From Planctomycetota bacterium (lineage in GTDB: Bacteria; Planctomycetota; Phycisphaerae; Sedimentisphaerales; Anaerobacaceae), in contig JADFHU010000115.1 of NCBI GenBank assembly GCA_022567055.1, positions 1 through 11,025 of the forward strand: a stretch of DNA of 11,025 nucleotides, written 5' to 3'. The position numbers and the translations under genes are program-made. Below are positions 1 to 7,072 of this stretch, one piece after another. Under the pieces are notes generated by a model. That model ran no database searches and was not told the DNA's origin. It saw only the letters and a program-made list of their open reading frames with translations. Every line of letters starts with the position of its first letter. Positions within the stretch are counted from its first letter, which is position 1.

Positions 1-651
1 CTCGTCGTCGTCTCCTGCCAGAATCGCGACATCATCTGGAACTCGGATCGAATCCATTGAACAAATCTCGACCAGTTGCCGTGCCGGATACGGGTCACCC
101 ACGAAGACACCCAGCGGCCTGGGAAGCTTCGCCAGCCACTCGCGAGCCCGTGTGTAGTTCGTTAGCCAGCCGCAGGTTCCCGAGGCGCCTACATACATCG
201 CACACCGCAGTCCCGCAGCCTCGACAACAGCTTGAAACTCACGAGAACGAACGTTTGAGTAGCGGCCGATCGATGGAGCGTAACACGCAAAGTGCCTAAT
301 GCCGCAACTCCGAAGGTGTTCCAGAGCCATTTTGGCACGAGCACGGTCGTCGGTGGCCACACGTGCCAGCCAGTCTTCCTTCTTCATCGTGCTTGAGACG
401 TCAACGACGGGAAGCTGGAGCTTCATCACGTGACGAAAGGCACTCCGGTTGCGCAAGGTTGCAATCACCCCATGACCATTCCAGACATCAGGCAGTCGCA
501 GCCGGCCCTGCTGATCGCGGGGCGCAATCAGATTCGTCCAGCCAGCGTTCTGACCGAAACGACAGACTGATTCAACGATACGACGGCCCCACGTATCCCC
601 AGTCTCCACGAGAATGCCGACATAGCGAGTTATTCCTATCTTGTGTGCCAT
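1..651 (-). CDS. XylR-like AraC-family transcriptional regulator, N-terminal part (cut by window edge)
   Basis: The minus strand is open without a stop from the ATG at 651 to base 1, giving 217 residues. An in-frame TAA lies 18 nt upstream of the ATG and no other start lies between, so the start is firm; a purine-rich GAAGAAG just before it is a weak ribosome site. The protein begins MAHKIGITRYVGILVETGDTW and continues as a LacI/periplasmic-binding-protein fold: a first strand with VGILVE (11-16), WGRRIVESV (21-29), a subdomain segment GVIAT (61-65), a second-subdomain turn GIRHFACYAP (117-126), GVFVGDPYPARQL (181-193), and VPDDVAILAGDDDE (204-217), which matches the LacI-family segment just before the hinge. 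In the XylR family of planctomycetes this ligand domain is followed by an AraC-type DNA-binding domain, expected beyond the left edge. It is divergent from the 888-residue binding protein and may control it (inference). The ligand cannot be read from the sequence. Confidence 0.85.
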   Translation of the reverse strand, partial: MAHKIGITRYVGILVETGDTWGRRIVESVCRFGQNAGWTNLIAPRDQQGRLRLPDVWNGHGVIATLRNRSAFRHVMKLQLPVVDVSSTMKKEDWLARVATDDRARAKMALEHLRSCGIRHFACYAPSIGRYSNVRSREFQAVVEAAGLRCAMYVGASGTCGWLTNYTRAREWLAKLPRPLGVFVGDPYPARQLVEICSMDSIRVPDDVAILAGDDDE

Positions 652-682
652 GTCTTCTTCGCTGTTTTAGTCCCTGCCCAAT

Positions 683-710
683 ATTTTATACTAAATGCGC
701 TATTACGCAA
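683..710 (-). promoter_or_regulatory. Candidate sigma-70-type promoter of the regulator
   Basis: On the minus strand TTGCGT (710-705) is followed after 16 nt by TAAAAT (688-683), within a very AT-rich stretch. Transcription would begin about 25 nt before the regulator ATG at 651. The boxes deviate from consensus at several positions, so this is tentative. Confidence 0.35.
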
Positions 711-910
711 TGCAATGTCGACGAAGATGCGTATAATAAGGCTTGGGACACGAAACAGAAAGTCCGCAATTGGACGTCGTCGTGATTATTCGAGAGGCAA
801 CATTCCGAGCCTGGAGCGGTTCCAAGCAATTGCAAATCGGAAAATGGCGGATTATGGAGTAAATGAAAAGTCTGCGTTTTAGGCTAATATAAAGGTGCTT
901 TGCCATGGGC

Positions 911-1000
911 AGAGGGTCACAAGAGTTTCGAATACATCCTAAAAGGAGGCGTGTCTGAGGAGCCAATACCCTCTGGCTCCTTGAGTCTTGGATGGACTCA
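911..1000 (+). promoter_or_regulatory. Tandem hairpins in the leader of the 888-residue protein gene
   Basis: AGGAGCCA (958-965) pairs perfectly with TGGCTCCT (974-981) around an 8-nt loop, and immediately afterwards TGAGTC (982-987) pairs with GACTCA (995-1000) around 7 nt. The first loop and the adjoining base carry ACCCTCT (968-974), the exact complement of AGAGGGT at 911-917, which would allow a pseudoknot. AAGGAG (943-948) can also compete for CTCCTT (977-982). Neither hairpin is followed by a U-run, so a plain terminator is unlikely. A structured leader is an inference; I do not recognise a known riboswitch class. Confidence 0.35.
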
Positions 1001-1138
1001 GCTATGGCCCAATGAACCCCTAACACGATCGAAGGAGCGAAACACTCGATTAGACTCGCCGTGCTCCAAATAATCCAATTACTACAGCAATGATGTTATT
1101 GACTAACTGAGTATTCCCTTGGTAGTGGAGGAAACAAC

Positions 1139-3805
1139 ATGTCAAAACAACTGTTCATTATTGCCCTGGCTATCGGTCTCGTAATGGGTCACCTGGCCTG
1201 GGCGAAGACGCCACTAGACCAGGACGCCGGCCCGGACGGCATCGTCAGCGTGGAAGCCGAGCACTTCGATGAGAATGTGCCGGATGGGGCTCACTTCTGG
1301 GAGCTTAACACGGATATAGACGGCTTTTCCGGCGACGGCTTTATGCGGGCGCTGCCGGACATAGGCGCCAATGACGGAACCGTGATTGGTGGGGATGCCC
1401 GGTTGGACTTCCAGGTCAACTTTGTTAAGACCGGCATTCACTATGTGTGGGTCCGAAGTTACCGAACCAGCAATTTTGACGACTCCGTCCACGTCGGCCT
1501 CGATGAGGTCGAGACCACTTCCGAGAGCATCCAGACCGGCGACACCAGCATCAGCGACACCTGGCAATGGAGCAATGAGCGGCGTAGCAGCCAGGGTCGG
1601 GCCCAGGTCGATGTCACGAGCCTTGGAGTGCACATTTTGCACGCAAGAATGCGCGAGGACGGGATGCGATTCGACAAGATTGTCCTGACCACGAATCCCG
1701 ATTTCACACCCGCGGATTTGGGACCGGAAGAAAGCTCGCGGGGCGATAAGACCAAGGCGCGGGGCCCCTCTCCGAGCAACGACGGGTCAGATGTTCCCTG
1801 GTACCTCAATGAGCTGAACTGGGAGGCGGGTGAATTCGCCACTACACACAATGTCTATTTCGGCAAAAGTTTCGATGACGTACAGGATCGGGCCGCTGCT
1901 GCACTACTGGCGGAAGGCCTCACCGAAACGTCCCAGGCGATCCAGACCGATCTGGAGACGACTTACTACTGGGCGGTCGACGAAGTCAATGGAGCGCCCG
2001 ACTTTTCCGTCAATTCGGGAAATGTCTGGAGCTTCACCGTCGAGTCCGTGGCCAATCTTATCACGAATGTCACCGCCACGGCGGACAGCCAGTTCAGCGC
2101 AGAACACGGTCCCGAAAACACCGTGAATGGATCTGGATTGATCGATGGGCTGCATAATTCCAGAGCGGAAGACATGTGGCAGAGTAACGCGATACCGGCC
2201 ACGATTGAGTTTCAATTCGCCCGTGTCTATGTCCTCCATGAGATGAGGGTCTGGAACCACAACCAATCGATCGAGACCTTTTTGGGATTCGGCGCCAAGG
2301 ACGTGACGGTGGAGGTTTCGGCCAACGGCACTGACTTCGCCGCCCTGGAAGGCGTGGGACCCTTCACCCAGGCGCCTGCCGCCGGGGGCTACGCAGCCAA
2401 TACCACGGTCGCCTTCAATGGCATAGCGGCCAAGGCCGTGCGCTTGACCATCACGAGTAACTTTGGTGGAGTCTTTCCAAACACGGGACTCAGTGAGGTA
2501 CAGTTTAGCGCCATCCCGGTCTTTGCGCGTGAACCGCAACCGGCGGACGGCGCCAGCGGGGTGGGTGTGGATGCCACCCTGGGCTGGCGCTCCGGACGGC
2601 ACGTCGATCGCCACGATCTCCACCTTGGGACCGACCCCAACGATCTGCCGCTAGTCGGCAGTGTGAGTGAAAACGCGTTCAACGTCCGGGATTTGGACCT
2701 GCCATTAGGTCAGACCCATTACTGGCGTGTCGATGAGGTCAATGACGCCACCGACCCGAGTATCCGGGTGGGCGATGTCTGGATGTTTATGACGGCTGAT
2801 GCCATTGTCATCGACGACATGGAGAGCTACAGGGACGATGAATTCCGGGAGATTTGGGCCACGTGGATCGATGGGTTCGAGGACGCTGCCAACAATGGCG
2901 CCCTAGTGGGCGCCGATCCATCAGCCGGTGACTATGCCCCAGAAACGAATATTGTGCGCGGCGGCAGTCGATCCCTGCCGATTTGGTTCGACAACAGCGC
3001 GGCACCGATTTCCGAAGCGACCCGTACGTTTGCTGAAGCACAGGATTGGACCCGGTCTGGTGTCACCACGCTGGTGCTCTACTTCCAGGGAGATCTGACG
3101 GATCTCAGTGGGCGCTTGTATGTCAAGATCAACGACCAGAAGGTGGTGTATATGCTGGCCCCGGATGCCATCGTCCCCCCGGCCTGGCTGGTGTGGAATC
3201 GGTGGAGTATCGATCTGAGCGCCCTGCCCGGCTTGACAAATGTTAAAACTCTGATCATTGGCGTTGAAGGCGCCGGTGTCCAGGGAGTGCTGTATGTCGA
3301 TGATATCCAGCTGGTGGCCGCCGTTGCTTCGTCATCTCGAGTGGTTGGTTGGTTCGAGGCCGAATCGGCGGACTCGCTCACCGCGCCCCTTGAGATCATG
3401 GACGAATCCACCGCCTCAGGTGGCAAGTACATCGGCACCCTCAACGGGGTCGGCAACTCGAATAACGCACCCCCTCCTGACGGAATTGCGACATACACGC
3501 TGACCGTCGCAGGTGGAACCTATAAGCTGACCGGTCGCATCGACACGGAGGGCGGTAATTCCTTCTGGGTACGCATCCTGGGAGCCCAAACACCACCTGA
3601 CACGGAACTGCATGCCAGTGGTTGGGTGAGGTGGAACGATCCTCCCCCGCTCGATGGCTGGAACTGGATTGACATCTTCAGTGACGACGATGATCAGGAT
3701 GCAACGGTTCTCTTCACGATGGACCCCGGCACCTACACCCTGGAAATCGCTCGTCGTGAAGACGGTGCACGCCTGGATGCAATCGCACTGGTGCAGATAG
3801 ATTAG
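1139..3805 (+). CDS. Secreted multi-domain carbohydrate-binding protein with discoidin, fibronectin-like and CBM6/35-like modules
   Basis: 888 residues. A signal peptide occupies about 1-22 (hydrophobic core LFIIALAIGLVMG, likely cut after AWA). Then, approximately: 34-190, a beta-sandwich beginning VEAEHFDEN, similar to CBM6/35 or the GH115 C-terminal module; 218-300, a fibronectin-III-like planctomycete module with NVYFG and TTYYWAVDEVNG; 303-460, an F5/8 type C (discoidin/CBM32-like) domain with ENTVNGSGL, VTVEVSANG and VRLTITSN; 463-553, a second fibronectin-like module with HYWRVDEVND; 555-733, the module beginning IDDMESYRDDE and ending VLYVDDIQLV, common in Phycisphaerae surface proteins; 734-888, a C-terminal CBM6/35-like domain with WFEAESADS, NSFWVRI and LDAIALVQ. 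I see no catalytic domain, dockerin, PEP-CTERM or membrane anchor. Start chosen for GGAGG 7 nt upstream plus the signal peptide. Role by inference: binding polysaccharide outside the cytoplasm. It heads a plus-strand group and lies divergent from the sugar-sensing regulator. Confidence 0.87.
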   Translation: MSKQLFIIALAIGLVMGHLAWAKTPLDQDAGPDGIVSVEAEHFDENVPDGAHFWELNTDIDGFSGDGFMRALPDIGANDGTVIGGDARLDFQVNFVKTGIHYVWVRSYRTSNFDDSVHVGLDEVETTSESIQTGDTSISDTWQWSNERRSSQGRAQVDVTSLGVHILHARMREDGMRFDKIVLTTNPDFTPADLGPEESSRGDKTKARGPSPSNDGSDVPWYLNELNWEAGEFATTHNVYFGKSFDDVQDRAAAALLAEGLTETSQAIQTDLETTYYWAVDEVNGAPDFSVNSGNVWSFTVESVANLITNVTATADSQFSAEHGPENTVNGSGLIDGLHNSRAEDMWQSNAIPATIEFQFARVYVLHEMRVWNHNQSIETFLGFGAKDVTVEVSANGTDFAALEGVGPFTQAPAAGGYAANTTVAFNGIAAKAVRLTITSNFGGVFPNTGLSEVQFSAIPVFAREPQPADGASGVGVDATLGWRSGRHVDRHDLHLGTDPNDLPLVGSVSENAFNVRDLDLPLGQTHYWRVDEVNDATDPSIRVGDVWMFMTADAIVIDDMESYRDDEFREIWATWIDGFEDAANNGALVGADPSAGDYAPETNIVRGGSRSLPIWFDNSAAPISEATRTFAEAQDWTRSGVTTLVLYFQGDLTDLSGRLYVKINDQKVVYMLAPDAIVPPAWLVWNRWSIDLSALPGLTNVKTLIIGVEGAGVQGVLYVDDIQLVAAVASSSRVVGWFEAESADSLTAPLEIMDESTASGGKYIGTLNGVGNSNNAPPPDGIATYTLTVAGGTYKLTGRIDTEGGNSFWVRILGAQTPPDTELHASGWVRWNDPPPLDGWNWIDIFSDDDDQDATVLFTMDPGTYTLEIARREDGARLDAIALVQID

Positions 3806-3834
3806 TCATTAACGGGTGGCATTCAAGAATTAGG

Positions 3835-3871
3835 GGTATCCTCTTGACTTCCCTGAGGCCAAGGGGATACC
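3835..3871 (+). terminator. Strong hairpin after the binding-protein gene (no U-run)
   Basis: GGTATCCTCTTG (3835-3846) pairs with CAAGGGGATACC (3860-3871), giving 12 base pairs with one T-G wobble and a 13-nt loop. It begins 29 nt after the stop of the 888-residue gene. Neither strand has a U-run directly after it, so it may be a factor-dependent end, a stabilising 3' hairpin or a processing site between this gene and the prepilin gene. Confidence 0.45.
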
Positions 3872-3968
3872 ATAAACAAAGTCAGCGGTTGTTTCGATGG
3901 TAGAGTTGGTGGAACCATGACAACGTAAAGAGGCCATACCGGAAACACAAGAATCAAGGAGCCCGATC

Positions 3969-4715
3969 ATGAAAAAGCGAAACGGTTTTACACTCATCGA
4001 ATTACTCGTGGTGATTGCCATCATTGCGGTGTTAATGTCCGTTCTGATGCCCAGTCTGCAGCGGGTCCGGAACCAGGCCAAGGCCGTGATGTGCGAAACC
4101 AACCTGAAACAGTGGGGTATGGTCTGGTCCATGTACGTTGACGACAACCTCGATAAGTTTCCCGACTACAGCGGCCATAATTGGATGAACAGGAACGACA
4201 TCAGTCGGTTTTATGCGGACTCCAATGATCTCCTGTTTTGTCCCATGACCAATAAGAACAAGAGGCTTTCCGGGACTGACCTGATTCGGGAGGCGGTCCT
4301 TGTCAATAATAACGATGAGCCTGTCGGTAGTTATGCACTCAACGAGTGGATCCTCGATAGTGATCATACGGGCGGTGGGCGCAGTCTCACGGACTACTGG
4401 CGGAATACCCAGCATAGGGGTCTGCCCAACATCCCGGTGATGGGCGACGGGGCCTGGCGTTCGGATGGACAACCCAATCACACGGACGCCCCACCCGAGT
4501 TCGAGGGACAGCCGCGTTCCGGGGTCAATTCCGATGAGATCCGCATATTTGCCATACCACGCCATAACAACGCCACCAACATGCTCTTCATGGATTGGTC
4601 GGTGCGGCGCGTGGGGCTCAAGGGGCTGTGGCGCCTCAAATGGAATCAGAGTTCCGACACCAATTATCCCTCGCCGCTGTGGCCCGATTGGATGTCAGGC
4701 TTTTCAGATAAATAG
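3969..4715 (+). CDS. Prepilin-type N-terminal cleavage/methylation domain protein (type II secretion pseudopilin-like, DUF1559-like)
   Basis: 248 residues. The N-terminus is a textbook class III prepilin signal: MKKRNG | FTLIELLVVIAIIAVLMSV, with cleavage expected after Gly6, Phe7 at +1, and Glu11 at +5. The hydrophobic helix is followed by an amphipathic stretch with AKAVMCETNLKQWGMVWSMYVDDN (about 38-61), the pattern seen in the very numerous planctomycete pseudopilin-like proteins. The globular part is Trp/Asn/Asp-rich, includes SYALNEWI, and ends with RHNNATNMLFMDWSVRRV (about 199-216), corresponding to the His-x-Gly/Asp-rich C-terminal region of this family. AAGGAG (3956-3961) sits 7 nt before the ATG. 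Members are thought to enter the inner membrane and be processed by a prepilin peptidase, but the role of these orphan copies is not established. It is followed 66 bp later by the zinc-ribbon gene. Confidence 0.9.
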   Translation: MKKRNGFTLIELLVVIAIIAVLMSVLMPSLQRVRNQAKAVMCETNLKQWGMVWSMYVDDNLDKFPDYSGHNWMNRNDISRFYADSNDLLFCPMTNKNKRLSGTDLIREAVLVNNNDEPVGSYALNEWILDSDHTGGGRSLTDYWRNTQHRGLPNIPVMGDGAWRSDGQPNHTDAPPEFEGQPRSGVNSDEIRIFAIPRHNNATNMLFMDWSVRRVGLKGLWRLKWNQSSDTNYPSPLWPDWMSGFSDK

Positions 4716-4739
4716 GTGCTGTCCGCCGGGGATCGGGAT

Positions 4740-4761
4740 CGCCGCTTCGGCTGGGCGTTTT
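4740..4761 (+). terminator. Weak hairpin with short T-run between prepilin and zinc-ribbon genes
   Basis: CGCC (4740-4743) can pair with GGCG (4754-4757), directly followed by TTTT (4758-4761). The stem is only 4 bp with an imperfect inner pairing, so at most it is a leaky terminator or attenuator before the zinc-ribbon gene. Confidence 0.25.
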
Positions 4762-4781
4762 GAAAGATGTGAGGGCTGTCA

Positions 4782-5195
4782 ATGGTCGAAAACGGAAAAG
4801 ACCTTACCAAGATCGGCTTGATCGCTGCCTGCGTGGTGATTGCGGGTGTTATTGCGTGGCGGTCTGTCTCTGGCGATGGACCGACCGGTATTGAATCGCT
4901 TGACGCGGGCGAGACGGTTTTGACCCGCTGCGCCAATCCAGACTGTCAATTCCAGTCCGAGATGGAAAAACGGGTCTACTTTGAAGCGGTTCTAGCGCTA
5001 CAGCGCCAGAAGCCACAATTCAGCCACCCGCCACTGGTCTGCCCGGAATGTGATGAGAACAGCATCTTTCGCGTTGTTCTCTGCCCCAAGTGTGCCCATG
5101 TCTTCAAGCATGGCGGGCTGCAACACAATGCAGCCGATCGCTGCCCCGAATGTCGCTTCAGCCAATCGCAGGAAGACCGAAAACAGGGTGTTTGA
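4782..5195 (+). CDS. Small membrane-anchored protein with two zinc-ribbon-like cysteine clusters
   Basis: 137 residues. One hydrophobic segment near the N-terminus (about 11-26, IGLIAACVVIAGVIAW) would act as a membrane anchor with a short cytoplasmic tail, leaving the cysteine-rich part on the far side unless topology is reversed. Four cysteine pairs follow: C50-x4-C55, C87-PE-C90, C101-PK-C104 and C121-PE-C124. Their spacing suggests two zinc ribbons, the first formed by pairs 1 and 2 and the second by pairs 3 and 4. I do not recognise a named family; function is unknown. A weak GAGG (4771-4774) lies 7 nt before the ATG. It follows the prepilin-like gene in the same direction and is probably co-transcribed, which hints at a link to pseudopilin assembly (inference). 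It ends 26 bp before the convergent PhoD-like gene, with no clear terminator between them. Confidence 0.8.
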   Translation: MVENGKDLTKIGLIAACVVIAGVIAWRSVSGDGPTGIESLDAGETVLTRCANPDCQFQSEMEKRVYFEAVLALQRQKPQFSHPPLVCPECDENSIFRVVLCPKCAHVFKHGGLQHNAADRCPECRFSQSQEDRKQGV

Positions 5196-5221
5196 GACTG
5201 CAGGCGCTTTGCCGACCACAC

Positions 5222-6970
5222 CTACTTGCTGAAACTCAACTGGCTTTTCTTGACCACCAGAGTTCCGTCGACTGTATCGTCTATCTTCACGACCTGGTAA
5301 CGGATCTCAGGATCGCTTAGGGTGGTATCGAATGTAAGCAGTCCATAGGCCGGTTTGCCGAGCGAGGTGAAGAGGGCGCCGGGCATGGCCGGATGGGTCG
5401 AGTTTTTGGTGAGATGGGACGACATGGCTTCGTAGAAGGCGTATCCGTTCTCGCGTTCGATCTTCCATGCGTCCGACCGGTGCCTGTCCGCCGAGATGAG
5501 AAACACGCCTTCAATCCTGTGTTTCTCGATGGTTGAGAAGATGTCTTCTCGCTCTTGAGCGAATCCCTGCCAGGTGTCCTGGAAGCCGGGCCGCCGACCG
5601 AGATTGCTCGATCTCTGGGTGCCAGTCTTGGCCTCGAACGCCCACGGTACAGACGCTGCGATTATTTTGAAGGTAGCCCTGGATGCTTTAAGTTTGTCGA
5701 GGAGCCATTTTTTCTGAACGGGACCCAGCATGCTGGGCTGAACGGCGTTGGGGTCGATGTACAGGGGATCTTTACCCTGCGGATCAACCCGGTAGTATCG
5801 ACAGTCGAGCATGAAGAAATCGACGTCGCCGATGGTAAAATCGTGCCAGCACCCGGGCTGACTGTCGCCACCGCCGTAATAGGGATTGACCCAGTTCTGG
5901 CCGAAGACCCGCCACACCGGACGTTTCCAAGCGGGCACATCGATCTGGGGTCCACCAATGCTGTCATTGCCGGCAAAATCGTGGTCGTCCCAGATGGCGT
6001 AGACGGCCGTCGACGCTATCATCCGGCGCCATTCGGGCCTTGAATGCCGCATGTAGTAGCAGTATCGAGGGACTGAGAGCGGTTCTGGCATGTTGTAATA
6101 GTTGTTGTCGCCGAGTCCCAGGAACGCGAGCGGTTTCCGAATCAGGATCGTGTCCCACATAGACTCGAACTCGGGTTTGTTGTTCGATCCGCCCCCGAAT
6201 GCGACCCGAAATTTCGATTTTTCGCCCGGTCTCGGGTATGTGCGGAACGAAGGCTGTCCGTCCAGCGGCACGACGCGACCCCCTACATACAACTCGTAGA
6301 AGTATCTCGTGTCGGGGTCTAACCCCGTCACTTCCAGCACGCCGGTATAATCTTCATCGGCTGAAGTCTTGCCGCTTGCGAACGGGATAGGCGGAGTCAT
6401 CTTCTTCGAGGCGCTGAGCCGAACCTTGAAAGGGACTTCGTTAAGCGTGCGAATCCAGAACCGGGCGCTGCGATGCGTCACCGCCCCCAGCATGGGACCG
6501 TGCAGAAGTTCGCCTGCCGGATGTTCCTTGAGAAACCGTTTGAACTCGGCGCTGCCGGTCAGTGGTGCCAAGACAGTACGCGGTCCCACCAGAAACCGCT
6601 CGACGGGCATACCGGCGTCGATGGCCCTCTGTACATACGTCATTGCGGTCTTAACGTCGCCTTTCTCGGCATACGCCGCCGCTAGACCGAAGAGGGGCTC
6701 GAGGTTGGATGGATCCTCCTGACCCCGGCCACTCAAATAATCAATCAGTTCGTCGATCTCGCCCGCTTCGAGATGATGGAACATGTATTTCGTATGCGTG
6801 ATCCTCGCCTGGGCATGCGCGTGCGGCGAAACACTCACAACGGTGACGCACAGGCAAAACAGAATCGATCCGATGCGTCCCAGGAGATCTCGGTCGGCTG
6901 TCGATTGGCCCTTCACCCCGCTCAACCAAGCCTCCGCAGAGACAAACCCGAGATTCCTGAATATCCTCAT
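5222..6970 (-). CDS. PhoD-like metallophosphatase with N-terminal TPR-like region
   Basis: 582 residues. Order: a long polar N-terminus (1-33), hydrophobic segment IGSILFCLCVTVVSV (33-47) with likely signal cleavage after AHA (about 53), a TPR-like helical region (about 58-125, including LFGLAAAYAEKGDVKTAMTY), a PhoD-type fibronectin-like domain (about 155-245, with RFWIRT and LDPDTRYFYELYVGG), then the metallophosphatase domain (about 253-545). Visible motifs are LGLGDNNYY (284-292), WDDHDF (327-332) with Asn335, MLDCRYYR (387-394) and SADRHRSD (493-500). These match the LGD-x-x-Y, WDDHD, D-x-RYYR and SGD-x-H blocks of PhoD. The usual GSC after the first strand is replaced by GGGSNN (259-264). 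The enzyme would hydrolyse phosphate mono- or diesters outside the cytoplasm; substrate unknown. AGGAG lies 9-10 nt before the ATG. The 32-residue polar lead before the hydrophobic core is long for a signal peptide, and no twin-arginine is visible. It lies 102 bp downstream of the sulfatase, probably in one transcript. Confidence 0.88.
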   Translation of the reverse strand: MRIFRNLGFVSAEAWLSGVKGQSTADRDLLGRIGSILFCLCVTVVSVSPHAHAQARITHTKYMFHHLEAGEIDELIDYLSGRGQEDPSNLEPLFGLAAAYAEKGDVKTAMTYVQRAIDAGMPVERFLVGPRTVLAPLTGSAEFKRFLKEHPAGELLHGPMLGAVTHRSARFWIRTLNEVPFKVRLSASKKMTPPIPFASGKTSADEDYTGVLEVTGLDPDTRYFYELYVGGRVVPLDGQPSFRTYPRPGEKSKFRVAFGGGSNNKPEFESMWDTILIRKPLAFLGLGDNNYYNMPEPLSVPRYCYYMRHSRPEWRRMIASTAVYAIWDDHDFAGNDSIGGPQIDVPAWKRPVWRVFGQNWVNPYYGGGDSQPGCWHDFTIGDVDFFMLDCRYYRVDPQGKDPLYIDPNAVQPSMLGPVQKKWLLDKLKASRATFKIIAASVPWAFEAKTGTQRSSNLGRRPGFQDTWQGFAQEREDIFSTIEKHRIEGVFLISADRHRSDAWKIERENGYAFYEAMSSHLTKNSTHPAMPGALFTSLGKPAYGLLTFDTTLSDPEIRYQVVKIDDTVDGTLVVKKSQLSFSK

Positions 6971-7072
6971 GCGTCAATTCTCCTAATCCTGGTTTCCTTA
7001 TTACTGACTCCTGAAACCCACTTGGTTTTTAAGCCCACTGTATGTGTCCATTCATCTTCGATGTTCCCGGTG

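Larger units (their letters stand above)
652..1138. other. Divergent intergenic region between the regulator and the secreted binding protein
   Basis: No convincing gene is present in these 487 bp; short open frames on both strands lack a good ribosome site and any recognisable product. It is AT-richer than its surroundings in the left half. Contents: a likely promoter for the regulator near 683-710, a TATAAT at 732-737 without a good -35, two copies of GCAATTG (766-772 and 826-832), a TAATATAAA at 885-893 that could be the -10 of the 888-residue gene, and a hairpin-rich stretch at 911-1067. GGAGG at 1127-1131, 7 nt before the ATG at 1139, is the ribosome site of the next gene. Confidence 0.6.

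Noticed and set aside
732..737. Perfect TATAAT on the plus strand
   Set aside because: No acceptable -35 box lies 15-19 nt upstream and no gene starts close downstream, so I did not call it a promoter.
57..785. Two plus-strand open frames at 57-299 and 363-785
   Set aside because: They lie antisense to the regulator frame on the minus strand, have low-complexity Arg/Ser/Pro-rich products with no recognisable motif, and lack ribosome sites.
643..1026. Short open frames 643-882 (+) and 703-1026 (-) in the divergent intergenic region
   Set aside because: Their products show no domain, signal peptide or family resemblance, and no ribosome site precedes them; they overlap predicted regulatory sequence.
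1904..2623. 239-codon minus-strand frame inside the 888-residue gene
   Set aside because: It is a shadow frame of a clearly coding plus-strand gene; the product has no recognisable fold or start signal.
4032..4565. 177-codon minus-strand frame antisense to the prepilin-like gene
   Set aside because: The sense strand has an unmistakable prepilin N-terminus and good ribosome site; the antisense product is not recognisable.
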